Positions 8,060-18,921 of a stretch of 64,000 nucleotides of DNA are shown piece after piece; position 1 is the first letter of the stretch; each line of letters opens with the position of its first letter. Source of the stretch: Plotosus lineatus (Eukaryota; Chordata; Actinopteri; Siluriformes; Plotosidae); assembly GCA_024760905.1 (NCBI GenBank), contig CM045733.1, forward strand, positions 28,784,501 to 28,848,500, in the 5' to 3' direction. The notes under the pieces were generated by a model, which had not been told where the DNA came from, made no database searches, and saw only the letters and a list, made by a program, of their open reading frames with translations. A program made the position numbers and the translations under genes.

Positions 8060-9655
8060 TCAATGATGCTACACTACAAAGAAGCTTGATGAGCATGTGT
8101 CACATTCGCAGCTTGGTCCAATCGTCCTTTGCAAACTGTTCCCACTAGCTCTTGATGGCATAGGTTCTCCTCAGTGACTGTTTTATGAGGATTCCACTTT
8201 CTACCAGTCTTCACAACATCTCCTGCTTGGTGAACTGCTGAGTCTTTTGCTAAGAGCATGGTAGAAACAGCTCGAACTTTTGCTCTCTGGAATTCTTCAA
8301 TTACCGATGATAGTGGTAAGCTGAGTTTGGCTGACCTACTGTAAAGGTTTACAGTGTTGTAGCTTGGTGGAACCCCCAGCCACTTGTGGAGAAATCTGCT
8401 ACACTGCCGTTCCATTGACTCTACTGCCGATAAGTCCATGTCATAAAGCAGGAATGGCCATTGCAGTCTTGGAACTATTCCGTACTGGAAGCATCATGCC
8501 TTGAAGCGGCCCTGAAGATGACTTTCATCTATTGCATGAAGCCGTCTTCAGCGCTTTCTGGACGTCTTTGCTGTTGTTCAGGTCCGCCAGCGACTGGTCA
8601 AAATGTTTTCCTAGGCACTTTATGCTCTCATCCTGGATGTTGGGAATCTTCTCACCTTGGATGATGAAGACATGTGATACAAGTTTGCCTTTACTAATTG
8701 TCAGGCTTCTTGACTTGGTTGGCTTCATTTTCAAAAAAATTACTCAGATTTCCATTCTGGTCCAGTCCAGCATCTTTTTCAGGGCTGTGAGAATCCACCG
8801 AGGTTCTGCATGATGGGTGCCTAGTTCCGTCTACAGCTTTTGGTCCTCTCACTGCCTAACTCCTGCCTTCAGCAGCATGTCCATGGCTGCCACAAATAAT
8901 ACCACTGATACTGTGCACCCTGCCATGATACCCTTCTCCAGTCTTTGCCAGCATGTTGTGAAGTTGTTCACGGTAAATCACATCTTGATGTTAGTGAGAT
9001 GGCTCATGACCAGCTTCACGACCTCTGTTGGAACGTGGTACTGCTGCAGAGCTTTCTCAATCAGTAGGTGGGGAATGCTGGGGTAGGCCTTGGCAATGTC
9101 CAGCCATACAACTGCTAAGTCCTTCTTGTTGCTCCTAGCTTCTTAGATCAGCTGGTTTATCAAAGATGTGTGCTCTAAGAATCCTGAGTGGCCGGGGACA
9201 CCTCCTTTCTAGATGCTGGTATCAATGTATTTGTTGATCAGGATGGTTTGTCTTTTAGCTACCACAGACCAAAAGATCTTTCCTTCTATGTCCAGCAATG
9301 AGATTTCCCTGAATCGGTCCAGCTTTGCGGAACTCAGCTCTTTCGGTACAAAACAGCCTTCTGCCAGGGTCCATGCAGTAGGCAGCAGCTTTTTCTTACA
9401 GATAGTGTGGAGAAGCCGACAGAGATGGTTGAGAAGCTTTGGGCATTTTTTGTAGATCTTGTATGTAGTTCCTGATGGTCCTGGAGCAGAACTTGATCTT
9501 GCACTTCTGACGACATTCTTGATTTCTTCGAAGTGCAGGTCAAACAGGTCAAAATGTGTTTCAGGATCTGGCACCTCTTCTGGATACGAGGGTTCTCCAA
9601 GTGGCATGGTTCTCTCAGGGTCACATGAGGTGAACTCGGAGACAAACGAGGTGAA
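8060..9655 (-). mobile_element. LINE D: R2/NeSL-like LINE fragment inserted in LINE C ORF1
   Basis: This minus-strand LINE lies between LINE C ORF1 pieces. Reading down from 9607 it encodes an RT region, then the thumb and a KWLGVPPSYNTVNLYSRSAKL segment near 8330-8400, ending about 8074. It has no poly(A) or simple-repeat tail, and no Cys/His plus nuclease C-terminal domain, so both ends appear truncated. The RT style (APGPSGTTYKIYKKCP, then a KAYPSIPH type box A and an MAGCTVS box B) differs from the RTE and L2 elements in the window and resembles site-specific or restriction-like-endonuclease LINEs. Confidence 0.6.
8074..9607 (-). pseudogene. LINE D reverse transcriptase, decayed
   Basis: Three open fragments survive on the minus strand: 9209-9607 (RT N-terminal fingers, with FREISLLDIEGKIFW), 8525-8734 (KPTKSRSLTISKGK and the IKCLGKHFD step) and 8074-8439 (the C-terminal SRFLHKWLGVPPSYN segment). 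Stops and shifts separate them, including one directly after the DTSI of 9209. The plus-strand ORFs across this interval are shadows. In the family this protein primes reverse transcription at a target nick. This copy cannot function. Confidence 0.65.
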
Positions 9656-9740
9656 ACTTGGGAAGAAACAGAACTTAAGGTTAGAACATTTCTAAAAGAT
9701 GAACTTTCATATAAATCAGTTGATACTGTTCATATCTTGT

Positions 9741-10045
9741 GGGGCCGGTGGCATAGTGGTTAGGGTGCTGCACTCATGATCGGGAGGTTGTGAGTTTGAA
9801 TCCCACTGAGACCCTCACTGTGCTAAGACCCCTGGGCAAGGTCTCAACCACAAGTGTACCTCTGTTCACCAGCAGTATAAATGAGTACCAGTAAAAATAT
9901 ACTGGGAAGGTAACCTGTGATGGACGAGCGTCTCATCCAGGGGGAGTTGAACTCCTGGTCGCTTCATGCTATGGAAACCGGGAATAAGCACCGGCCTGAT
10001 GAGCCACGAGGCTCGGGTGTAAAAACCCAACAGACTTACCCATAC
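9741..10045 (+). mobile_element. tRNA-derived SINE (family 3), full-length copy
   Basis: The head (ggggccggtggcatagtgg...) has an A-box-like TGGCATAGTGG and a B-box-like GTTTGAATCCC, as expected for an internal RNA polymerase III promoter. A central ctgtgctaagacccctgggc block and a conserved-looking 3' domain (gatggacgagcgtctcatcc, then gaaaccgggaataagcaccgg) follow. It splits LINE C ORF1. A second, shorter copy is at 47232-47392. It is not a tRNA gene: no acceptor pairing and a long non-tRNA body. Confidence 0.75.
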
Positions 10046-10083
10046 CAACACTCTTTTCTTTAAACAGAGTGAAATCCTCTCAA

Positions 10084-10351
10084 CTGCAAAGAAGATCCTG
10101 AAAAGTATGTGTTAAGAGTTGCCGAGGACTTTACTGAGAGGGTGGAAAATACCCGTTCACAACTGTTCACATTCACGAAATATGCTAGAGGTGATGGAAA
10201 GATAGCATTCATGAACTATGATAAACTTGTGATTGATGGCTCAGTGTATGTGTATGATGATACCTTGGAGGATATCAAGCAGATAGGACAGCGTAAAAAC
10301 TGGGAGAACAGAAAAACACCTGTAATAAACTCTTCAGAATCTGAAGCATAG
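10084..10351 (+). pseudogene. LINE C ORF1 C-terminal domain
   Basis: An open frame ending TAG at 10349-10351 encodes VAEDFTERVENTRSQLFTF, then KYARGDGKIAFMNYDKLVID and VYVYDDTLEDIKQI. This matches the layout of the C-terminal RNA-binding domain of LINE ORF1 proteins, which often contain an RVAEDFTERV-like block. The upstream part of ORF1 lies at 7569-8056 and 9655-9740, cut off by LINE D and a SINE. The spacer before ORF2 is short: the endonuclease begins at about 10418. Confidence 0.6.
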
Positions 10352-10417
10352 GATAGTGGTCAAGACCTCAACTATGCAGATGAACATAATAACCCACACA
10401 GTCAAAACATACTGACG

Positions 10418-10603
10418 CAAATATGTACGTGGAACGTTCATGGTTTATTTTCCAAATTATCTTTTCCAGAGTTTGAAATGTTTTGTAAACAGTTTGATAT
10501 CTTCTGTTTAATTGAGACTTGGTGTATTGAATCAATTGACATTCACATTTTATTTTCTGATTATAAACACTTTGTTTGTGATCCTATTAAGTTATCATAA
10601 TAC
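10418..10603 (+). pseudogene. LINE C ORF2 endonuclease, N-terminal piece
   Basis: The frame reads ICTWNVHGLFSKL, then FDIFCLIETWC, matching the first two conserved blocks of APE-type endonucleases (N-x-x-G and ETW). It runs to the 5' boundary of the Rex3 insertion and resumes at 13958 (YGRYSSGLVVCVNNHL). A stop already interrupts it just before the Rex3 junction. Confidence 0.65.
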
Positions 10604-10930
10604 GGTAGGGGCCCCTCCTTGAATCGCCACCTTATCGTGGTGGAGGGGTTTGCGTGACCGAATGATCCTAGGAGCTATGTTGTCGGGGGCAAATGCCCCT
10701 GGTAGGGTCACCCAAGGCAAACAGGTCCGGGGTGAAGGTCCAGACAAAGTGCGATTCAAAACAAACCCCTATGACACATGAGACAACATAGGAAGCAGTC
10801 TCCCTTGCCCGGACGCGGGTCACCGGGGTTCCCTCCTGGAGCCAGGCCCAGGGGAGGGGCTTGAAGGCGAGCGCCTGGTGGTCGGGCTTATGCCCATGGA
10901 GTCTGGCCGGGCCTAGCCTGAAAAGGAGAC

Positions 10931-11700
10931 ATGGGTCCGCCCTCCCATGGACCCACCACCCGTGGGAGGAGTTTTAGGGGTCGGGTGCAGTGTGAGTTGG
11001 GTGGCAGCCAAAGGCATGGGTTCTGTCGGACTGATCCTCGGCTACTTACTCTGACCCTCGGGACATGGAACACTCTCTCCTCGGGACACTCTCTGGCGGG
11101 AAAGGAGCCTGATTTGGTGCGTGAGGTGGAGAGATACCGACTAGATATAGTCAGGCTCACCTCAACGCATAGCTTGGGATCTGGAACCATCCATCTCGAA
11201 AGAGGCTGGACCTTCTTCTATTCTGGAGTTGCTCATGGGGAGAGGCGGCGAGCCAGTGTGGGTATTCTTGTTGTCCCCGTCTCGGTGCCCAAATGTTGGG
11301 GTTCTCCCCGGTTGACGAAAGGGTAGCTTCCCTCCGTCTTCGGGTGGGGGGACGGGTCCTGACTGTTATTTGTGCTTATGCACCAAATGACAGTTCAGAG
11401 TACCCACCCTTTTTGGAGTCTTTGGGGGGGGGGTGTTGGAGAATGCTCCCTCGGGAGACTCGCTCGTTGTCTTGGGAGACTTCAATGCCCATGAGGGCAA
11501 TAATAGTGTGACCTGTAAGGGTGTGATCGGTAGGTACGGCCTCTCCAGTCTGAATAGTTTGTCTATCATGAACACCATGTTCGAACATAAGGGTGTCCAT
11601 AAGTGCACTTGGCACCAGGACACCCTAGGTCGCAGTTCGATGATTGACTTTGTAGTCGTGTCATCGGACTTGCGACCATATGTTCTGGACACTCGGGTGA
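10931..11700 (+). pseudogene. Rex3 endonuclease domain, frameshifted
   Basis: Segments at 10931-11326 and 11293-11511, then the start of 11433-12497, encode the endonuclease. Visible blocks are LTLGTWNTLS (N-terminal catalytic Asn), [37 protein letters not shown] and [16 protein letters not shown], then the [21 protein letters not shown] and [11 protein letters not shown] blocks holding the catalytic Asp and His. Two frameshifts, near 11300 and in the G-run at 11428-11436, break it. Confidence 0.8.
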
Positions 11701-13885
11701 CGAGAGGAGGTGAGCTGTCTACCGATCACTACCTGGTGGTGAGTTGGCTTCGGTGGTGTGGGAGGTTGCCTTCCAGACCTGGCAGGCCCAAGCGTGTAAT
11801 CAGGGTCTGCTGGGAACGTTTGGCGGAGCCCCCTGTCCGAGAGGCCTTTAACTCCCACCTCCGGCAGAGCTATAACCACGTTCCGGAGGAGGCGGGGGAC
11901 ATGGAATCCGAATGGGCCATGTTTTGTGCCTCCATTGCTGAGGCGGCAGCCCATAGCTGTGGCCGTAAGGTTGTCGGTGCTTGTCGTGGCGGTAATCCCC
12001 GAACCTGGTGGTGGACACCTGCGGTGAAAGGGGCCGTCCAGCTGAAGAAGGAGGCCTATCAGGTTTTATTAGCCTGTGGGACTCCTGAGGCAGCAAACGG
12101 GTACCGGCAGGCCAAACGTGCTGCAGCTGAGGCTGTCGCAGATGCAAAATCTCGGGCATGGGAGGAGTTCGGTGAGGGCCTGGAGAGTGATTATCGGTTG
12201 GCCTCAAAAAGGTTCTGGGCCACCATCCGACGCCTCAGGAGGGGGAAGCAGTTCTTCACAAACACTGTTTACAGTGGAGGTGGGGAGCTGCTTACCTTGA
12301 CTGGGGATGTTGTTGAGAGGTGGAGGGAATACTTTGAGGACCTTCTCAATCCCACCAACACGCCCTCCGTGGAAGAGGAAGACCCTGGGGGTTCGGGTGA
12401 ACCACTGGAGTGGAGGTCACTGAGGTTGTCAAAAAGCTCCTCGGTGGTCGAGCTCTGGGGTTGGATGAGATCCGCCCGGAATATCTCAGGGCTCTGAATG
12501 TTGTAGGACTGTCTTGGTTGACACGTCTCTGCAACATCGCGTGGTCATCAGGGGCTGTACCTCTGGATTGGCAAACTGGGGTGGTGGTCCCAGTTTTTAA
12601 GAAGGGGGACCGGAGGGTGTGTTCCAATTATCGGGGAATTACACTCCTCAGCCTATCTGGGAAAGTCTATGCAGAGGTACTAGAGAGGAGGATCCGACCG
12701 ATAGTCGAACCTCGGATTCAGGAGGAACAATGTGGTTTTCATCCTGGCCGCAGCACTCTTGACCAACTCTATACGCTCCACAGGATTCTGGAGGGGGCAA
12801 GGGAGTTTGCCCAATCTGTCCACATGTGCTTTGTGGATTTGGAGAAGGCTTTCGACCGTGTCCCTCGAAAGATCTTGTGGGGCGTGCTCCAAGAGTATGG
12901 CGTTCCGGATCCGTTGCTACGAGCTATTCGGTCGCTGTATCACCAGAGCCAGAGTTTGGTCCGTATTGGTAACAGCAGGTCGGATTCGTTTCCATTGGGA
13001 GTTGGAGTCCGCCAAGGCTGTCCTTTGTCACTGATTCTGTTCATAATTTTTATGGACAGAATTTCTAGGCGCAGTCGAGGCGATGAGGGGTTCTGGTTTG
13101 GTGGCCATCGGCTATCGTCTCTGCTTTTCGTGGATGATGTTGTCCTTTTGGCTTCATCAAGTCGGGACCTCCAGCTCTCATTGGAGCGATTCGCAGCTAA
13201 GTGCGAAGCAGCCGGGATGAAGATCAGTACCTCCAAGTCCGAGGCCATGGTTCTCAGTCGGACAATGGTGGAATGCACCCTCCGGGTTGGGAATGAGGTC
13301 CTGCACCAAGTGGAGGAGTTTAAGTATCTTGGGGTCTTGTTTACGAGTGAGGGAAGGATGGAGCGAGAGATCGACAGACGGATCGCTGCAGCCTCTGCTG
13401 TTAAACGGTGCCTGTACCGGTCCGTCGTGGTGAAGAAGGAGCTGAGCCACAAGGCGAAGCTCTCAATTTACCAGTCGATCTACGTTCCAACCCTCACCTA
13501 TGGTCACAAGCTTTAGGTAATGACCGAAAGAACAAGATCACGGATACAAGCGGCTGAAATGAGCTTCCTTCACCGGGTGGCGGGGTTCTCCCTTAGAGAT
13601 AAGGTGAGAAGCTCCGCCATCCGGGGAGAGCTCGGAGTAGATCAGCTGCTCCTCCGCATTGAGAGGGGCCAGTTGAGGTGGCTCGGGCATCTGGCCAGAA
13701 TGCCCCCCGGACGCCTCCCTGGTGTGGTGTTTCGGGCATGTCCAACCGGGAAGAGACCCCGGGGTCGACCTAGAACACGCTGGAGGGACTATGTCTCTCG
13801 GTTTGTCTGGGACCGCCTCGGTGTCCCCCCGGGGGAGAGTTGGAGGAAGTGGCTCGGGAGAGGTACGTCTGGACCTCTTTGCTAA
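11433..13885 (+). pseudogene. Rex3 linker and reverse transcriptase, lightly damaged
   Basis: The long frame 11433-12497 (354 codons) covers the endonuclease end and linker. Frame 12410-13516 (368 codons) covers most of RT and overlaps it after a frameshift near 12410-12460. Frame 13520-13885 gives the C-terminal basic region. RT motifs: VPVFKKGDRRVCSNYRGITL, QEEQCGFHPGRSTLDQL, MCFVDLEKAFDRVPR, GVGVRQGCPLS, then LLFVDDVVLLASS, where the usual FADD reads FVDD, and EEFKYLGVLF. A TAG stop follows GHKL at 13516. The C-terminus contains RGQLRWLGHLARMPPGRLPG and RPRGRPRTRWRDYV, the DNA-contacting end. Upstream of RT lies the Trp-rich segment [14 protein letters not shown] near 12005. Confidence 0.85.
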
Positions 13886-13927
13886 GGTTGCTGCCCCCGC
13901 GGCCCGACCCTGGACTAAGCGGAAGAA

Positions 13928-13957
<30 letters not shown>

Positions 13958-13958
<1 letters not shown>

Positions 13959-14862
13959 GTAGATATTCGAGCGGGCTTGTTGTGTGTGTGAACAATCATT
14001 TAGCATTATCAAGTGAGAGGGTTTATGACCAGTGGCAGAATTGTGTATTTCCTAAAGTAGTCAGTGATACTACTCTGGAAAATATTTTCCTTGGTTTTCT
14101 TTATGTCCACCCTAAAAAATCTTCTTCCTATATTAATGCAGAGGAAAACATCATCGATTTAGTTGAAAAAAAGACTTTCAAATACCTAGTGATTTTAGTA
14201 ACACTTTTCTGTTTATACTGAGCAGTGACTTCAACGCTTGGACAGGCAACCTAGATGACTTCATCCAAGATGATATTACAGAATAGCTACCACTTCTGGA
14301 TGACTACACACTGATGTATTTAGTTTACTAAGAATACCATGTGATGTAAATGTCATGTGATGTAAACTCAGTCTCATGCGATGTAAACTCTTTAATGTGC
14401 ATATAGTGAATGGACACTCTCAATCAGGTACACCGAGTAGTCTCACATTTATCTTGCATATAGGATCAAGTATTGTTGACTATTTTTAGTGTCCAGTCAG
14501 TTATTCAACAAAGTCATTGACCTTAATGTATGTGATCGTACAGAATCAGATCATATGCCAGTTGTGTGCACTCTGTCTGCTATTTTCGACGATATTCCAG
14601 AATCGAAGGTGAACATTAAGCTTACTACAGTTCCCAGATACAGGTTACTAGAACCTGCATCAGCTTCTTATAAAGAACTTCCCCAATCTCACAATATGCT
14701 AGAAGACTTTCTTGCAGTCCTACAGAATGACATTATTTGTGCTGTGCTGAAACTAAATAACTTTCTCATTTCTTGTGCATGTGCAGCTGGGGGATTTTGT
14801 GTGTCCGATAGGAAAAACATTAAGAAGCAACCAAGGTGGTCTGTTAGGGAATATGCCGAATC
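13958..14862 (+). pseudogene. LINE C ORF2 endonuclease, middle and C-terminal piece
   Basis: After the Rex3 insertion the LINE C frame resumes (SSGLVVCVNNHLALSS) through 14221. It then shifts, with a recognisable SGDFNAWTGNLDDF block near 14225-14260 in another frame. The last open frame (from 14489) contains NVCDRTESDHMPVVCTL, the SDH active-site block that ends APE-type endonucleases. The coding sequence continues to the SINE target duplication at 14863. Confidence 0.65.
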
Positions 14863-14878
14863 TAAGCAGAAGAAGCAC

Positions 14879-15220
14879 TGTCTGTCTTCCTTTCGGCTTT
14901 TTCCCTTTTACTCGGGAGTCGCCACAGCGAATCATCTGATTCGCACGTTTGATTTGGCAGAGGTTTTTACGTCGGATGCCCTTCCTGTCACAACCCTTTT
15001 TAGCAAGGGACAGAAACATGCTGACGACTTTGCAGCCTACTCTTTATGAAAGTCAGCAATGGTTCTTTTACATGCCATTCATCATAGACAGTGAGAGACA
15101 TGTGATAACCCAGTTAGCTGCACTGGGGGGACAGTGACAACCTTGTGGAGAGTGGGACTTGAACCCTCAACCTTTGGATCAGCGATCCAGCGCCCTATAC
15201 CACTAGACCACCACTGTCCA
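14879..15220 (-). mobile_element. tRNA-headed SINE (family 1) with LINE A-derived tail
   Basis: A perfect 16-bp target duplication taagcagaagaagcac flanks it (14863-14878 and 15221-15236). On the minus strand it starts with a tRNA-like head (gtggtctagtggtatagggc, ggttgagggttcaagtccc), has a body (gtgcagctaactgggttatc, tgtctctcactgtctatg), and ends with a tail containing caggaagggcatccgacgta and a ctgtggcgactcccgag type terminus. The first tail block matches the LINE A 5' UTR, the second the LINE A 3' end. Confidence 0.9.
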
Positions 15221-15365
15221 TAAGCAGAAGAAGCACAGAGCTTTAAGTTTATTTTGAAGAATTAATTGCCAAGAAAACCTTGATAACTATATAAAAACTA
15301 AAACAGAATTAAAAAAACTCTGTACATTTAAAAAATATAACCATGAAAAACGTATAGCAGATGAT

Positions 15366-16510
15366 TTGTGCAAAGTTGCTAAATATGGTGGCTGTAAATC
15401 ATTCTGGAACAGTTTGAAAAGTTCTCTACAAAACAGAAATGCTGGATGTCAAATAACACTGGATACTCTTCATAAATATTTCAAGCATCTATTAAACCCA
15501 ACTAAACTGGAAGCAGACGAAGAATTTGATCAACATGTCTCTGATTTCATCAATAACCACTACTGTGATGAAGGTGTGAATGCACTAGGTTTTCAGCACC
15601 TATTATCAGATAGTATATCTGATCTCGAGATCACTGAGGCTAGTAAAATGAAATCTGGTAAATCCGCAGGTGAGGATAGAATCCCACCAGAGTTTTTCAA
15701 GATTGGTCAATCTACGTTACTTGCCTTTCTTAAACCATTATTTAACTTAATATGAGACTCTGGAATAGTCCTTAATTCTTGGAACTCTGCTCTCATAATA
15801 CCTCTATTCAAATCAGGCTGTGCAACAGACCCTAACAACTATCGGGGAATATCACTCTTAAATGTGTGCGGGAAAATATTTACTGCTGTATATGATAAAT
15901 GCCTTCACTCATGGATAGACTTAAATGATCTTCTTTCAGAAGCACAAGCTGGTTTTAGGCCCGGGTATGCCACTACAAACAATATATATTCACTCTCAAG
16001 ACACTGTACAAAATATCTTACAAAACCAAAGGGGCAGTTTTTCTGTGCCTTTGTAGACTTTAAAAAGGCTTTTGATTATATTGATAGAGCTAAACTTCTA
16101 CATATTAGTATATTGCTTAAATATGGCTGCCATGGTAAATTATAAAATCTTCTTCATAATATGTATTCATCCGTGAAATCTTAAAATTTGGTAACTGTAA
16201 AACTGACATGTTTTCAACAAGCTCTGATGTACGTCAAGGCTGCATCTTGAGCCCAATACTCTTCCTCTTTTTCATAAATGAGCTTACCACAGAAATATGT
16301 AAATCTTGTAAGCATGGTGTTTTTCTAACTCAAGATATAGATGATATCATAATGTTATTATTTGCCGATGATGTGGACATGTTTTCTTATACAGTCATTG
16401 GTTTACAACAGCAACTAAATGTATTACATCAGTTTTGTATTTCTTGAGGTTTAAGTGTCAACACTGAGAAAACAAATGTCATTGTTTTTAGCAATGGAGG
16501 TGTATTGAAA
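15366..16510 (+). pseudogene. LINE C reverse transcriptase, fingers and palm
   Basis: Four open fragments follow each other: 15366-15755 (LNPTKLEADEEFD linker, then MKSGKSAGEDRIPPEFF), 15864-16145 (NVCGKIFTAVYDKC, EAQAGFRPGYATTNNIYSL, FVDFKKAFDYIDRAKL), then 16208-16447 (VRQGCILSPILFLFFINEL, LLFADDVDMFSYTV) and a short SVNTEKTNVIVFSNGG. The catalytic FADD is at 16361-16372. Stops at 15753-15755, 16143-16145 and 16444-16447, plus a shift near 16180, show it is dead. The frame is then cut by an insertion at about 16557. Confidence 0.8.
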
Positions 16511-16556
16511 AAATAATGAAGTATGGTATTACGGTAATACAAAGCTTAAATGTGAG

Positions 16557-17520
16557 CCACTCCACTGAAAGTAGGCCCCTGGGTACAAAAATGAGCTTTT
16601 TACACAGTCAGATAGAGGAGGCCAAAAGCTGCAAAATGCAGCCAAAATGTTTGTCAATGCCTTGAAATCTGACCAAGCTATGCCAATTATTGTGTCAGCA
16701 TTCAACTAAAAATTCTAAAATACATTTTATAGAAAAATGAGCACAAAGATTGCACTTCTTCGAAGATAATTAGTCCTTAGCAACCAAACATTTTTAGGCA
16801 CTTCAGCCATATAAACTTTTTGAAAACATGTCTAGGAAGAGTTTTAGGAAGAGATGATAAGAGAAATAATCCTCATTTTAATCTGACACACCCTTTTTAA
16901 ACATATCAGACAATGATACTGACTGAAAAAAAAAAAAAAAAAAAAAAAAAATGTCAGGTTCAAACATTCACACTGAAATTAAGAAAACTATATACAAGAA
17001 AACCATATAACAAAACTATCTGATCTATTTATACAAGTAGATCATCAACTCAGCCTTCATCATTAGCATATTAATCTTTATCCTGCTCAGCAGATAAGAT
17101 CACAGCCCAAGCTGACCAAACAGTGTGCTCGTTTCAGATCTTCCTTAGCAACTAGCCTGCATTGTTTACGTGCATATCGTCTTTATAACCTTTATTTTAT
17201 TCATTGAAATGGCATTTTGATATCAAAACAGTATCCAAAATGGAGAGACAACTTCACGACCATTTTTCTGGTGTATGAATTATAGTGTGTCTTGTAACGA
17301 ACTTGGTGAATAATTGCAACGGAAACCAGTAAGTTTGCTAATGTTTTTATCTAGTTCTATGAAGGTACTCACCAGAAAAAGGGAAATAAAAGACATTTTA
17401 GTGAGTTTTAGATTTCACTTGAGCAGTGATAGTTGAATACTTGTTTTAATAGTTTATGCAAAAATCCGAATTCTGATAAAAAAAATGACCATTTTTAATT
17501 TTTTGGCCATTTTCTCAAAA
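16557..17520. mobile_element. Unclassified insertion splitting the LINE C reverse transcriptase
   Basis: LINE C RT coding sequence stops near 16556 and resumes near 17528-17580. The intervening roughly 960 bp has no RT or transposase reading frame. It contains an A-run at 16927-16951. The 17187-17336 part is repeated at 40429-40576 (shared words include gagagacaacttcacgacc and tggtgtatgaattatagtg), so it is a dispersed family. No terminal inverted repeats or clear target duplication were identified; boundaries are approximate. Confidence 0.5.
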
Positions 17521-17527
17521 GTAGTGC

Positions 17528-18269
17528 ATGCGACAAGCGGCTACATTCGGTAGAGTGCCTCACAAATGTGTTTCTTATTATAAATATTTACATTTAATAT
17601 TTTTATCAAGAGTAAATAAGCTTGTAAAAGTCTGGCAGTCCAACGTGAAAAGCTACACGGCCTATATATCCACTATTCAAAAAGAATTATTATATTTCTT
17701 TAAATGCTGCATGTACAGTTTTTAACTGTAAAATTTTGCCCATTCTTCTATACAGGTCAGAAATTTGGGGGACTAAATATTTTCACTGTATTGAAAAGAT
17801 ACATGCAGTATATTTTAAGCGCTTTTTGAATCTGGGAAAGTTTGCTTCAAATAAAGCTGTTTTGGGGAAAATTGGTCAATATAATATTTTTGTATTTAGT
17901 ACATTAAGGGTAATTAGATATTGGTTGAAATTATTAAAAATGGATGTTTATAGATACCCTAAGCAAAATTATATATTTTAAAAGTCACAAGATGAAAATG
18001 GTAAGGTTAATTGGGCATCAGAAGTTAGACAACTACTTTTTGTTAGTGGATTTTCATATATGTGGATTTCACAAGAGGTTGCAAATGAAGTCATTTTTCT
18101 TTCTCTTTTTAAGCAGCATCTTCAAGATATTTATTTTCAAGAGTGGTCTCTGCCTGTAGGAAATTCAAAGTTTTTAAAACACTATTAGTCACATAAATCT
18201 TTGTTAGAGCCCAAATTTTATATCATGAATTTACAGGATAAATCCGTTATACAGGCATTATGTAAATTT
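17528..18269 (+). pseudogene. LINE C ORF2 thumb and connection region
   Basis: Short frames continue ORF2 after the insertion: SYYKYLHLIFLSR (the KYLG-like step of RT), then MPILLYRSEIWGTKYFHCIE and KIHAVYFKRFLNLGKFASNK. These correspond to the P-x-L-L-Y-x-x-E-x-W-G segment common in APE-type LINEs. Several stops occur, and the frame runs to the SINE target duplication at 18270. Confidence 0.6.
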
Positions 18270-18285
18270 AGAATAGGTTTCCATG

Positions 18286-18543
18286 CCCCCAGTGCAGCTA
18301 ACTGGGTTATCAAAGGCGGGCCATGTCTCTCACTGTCTATGGTGAGACGCATGTAAAAGAACCATTGTTGACTTTCGTAAGGAGTAGGCTGCAAAGTCGT
18401 CAGCATGTTTCTGTCCCTTGCTAAAAAGGGTTGTGACAGGAAGGGCATCCGACGTAAAAACCTCTGCCAAATCAAATGTGCGAATCAGATGATTCGCTGT
18501 GGTGACTCCCGAGTAAAAGGGAAAAGCTGAAAGGAAGACAGAC
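18286..18543 (+). mobile_element. SINE family 1, 5'-truncated, with LINE A-derived tail
   Basis: A perfect 16-bp duplication agaataggtttccatg flanks it (18270-18285 and 18544-18559). The tRNA head is missing: it begins at the ccccagtgcagctaactggg body block. The tail is the same LINE A-like fusion as at 14879-15220. 5' truncation with an exact duplication indicates target-primed reverse transcription. Confidence 0.9.
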
Positions 18544-18768
18544 AGAATAGGTTTCCATGATTTTAGAAGTAATTATTTGAATAAGTCTTGGGGAGATGTG
18601 AGTGATGTTAGTGAAGCTATCTGTAAAAATTATGACTCTGGTGATTTTGAAAATAAATTTCATGTAATGTTTGTGTGTGGCAAATATCCAGATTTACCAT
18701 TGTTACCTGTGAGAGATAAACATATATTGTCCAATCTGTTAAACTCTAAAAATATTGATGTCTTATGA
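18544..18768 (+). pseudogene. LINE C ORF2 C-terminal domain
   Basis: After the SINE, the frame reads IGFHDFRSNYLNKSWGDVSD, then CKNYDSGDFENKFHVMFVCG and a SNLLNSKNIDVL end, stopping at 18766-18768. The Cys and His residues (CKNYDSG...HVMFVCGKY) recall the weak zinc-finger-like C-terminus of this LINE group. The first residues repeat those before the SINE because of the target duplication. Confidence 0.55.
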
Positions 18769-18839
18769 TGCATTGCAAGCTATCTTAAACATGTATTTAA
18801 TGGAAGATCTGCAACAAAATTGTAACCACGCCCATTCAT

Positions 18840-18921
18840 TCATATGTAAACTGTAATTGTACAATAGGTCTCGAGGCCACAAAATACCGAATAAACAAAT
18901 CTGAATCTGAATCTGAATCTG
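18840..18921 (+). repeat. LINE C 3' end with TCTGAA tail
   Basis: The 3' UTR ends ccacaaaataccgaataaac followed by about three and a half copies of tctgaa (about 18900-18921). Short repeated 3' tails of this kind are usual for CR1/L2-type LINEs and mark the element end. Confidence 0.6.

Larger units (their letters stand above)
10609..13957 (+). mobile_element. Rex3-like RTE retrotransposon, near full length
   Basis: The 5' UTR (gggcccctccttgaatcgcc) is followed by an endonuclease, RT, a very short 3' UTR and a simple-repeat tail (GATGAT, here (ATG)n at about 13928-13958). It sits in LINE C with a candidate 5-bp target duplication ggtag (10604-10608 and 13958-13962). The coding region matches the fish Rex3 family, and its RT contains sites that look like the classic Rex3 PCR primer sites as I recall them, near 12569-12588 and 13013-13033. 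GC content is far above the LINE C host. Copies or fragments also occur at 22195-22378 and 53885-55244. Frameshifts and one stop make it nonfunctional. Confidence 0.9.

Noticed and set aside
13722..13991. ORFs ending in poly-Met or poly-His near the Rex3 tail
   Set aside because: They are translations of the (ATG)n tail in alternative frames.
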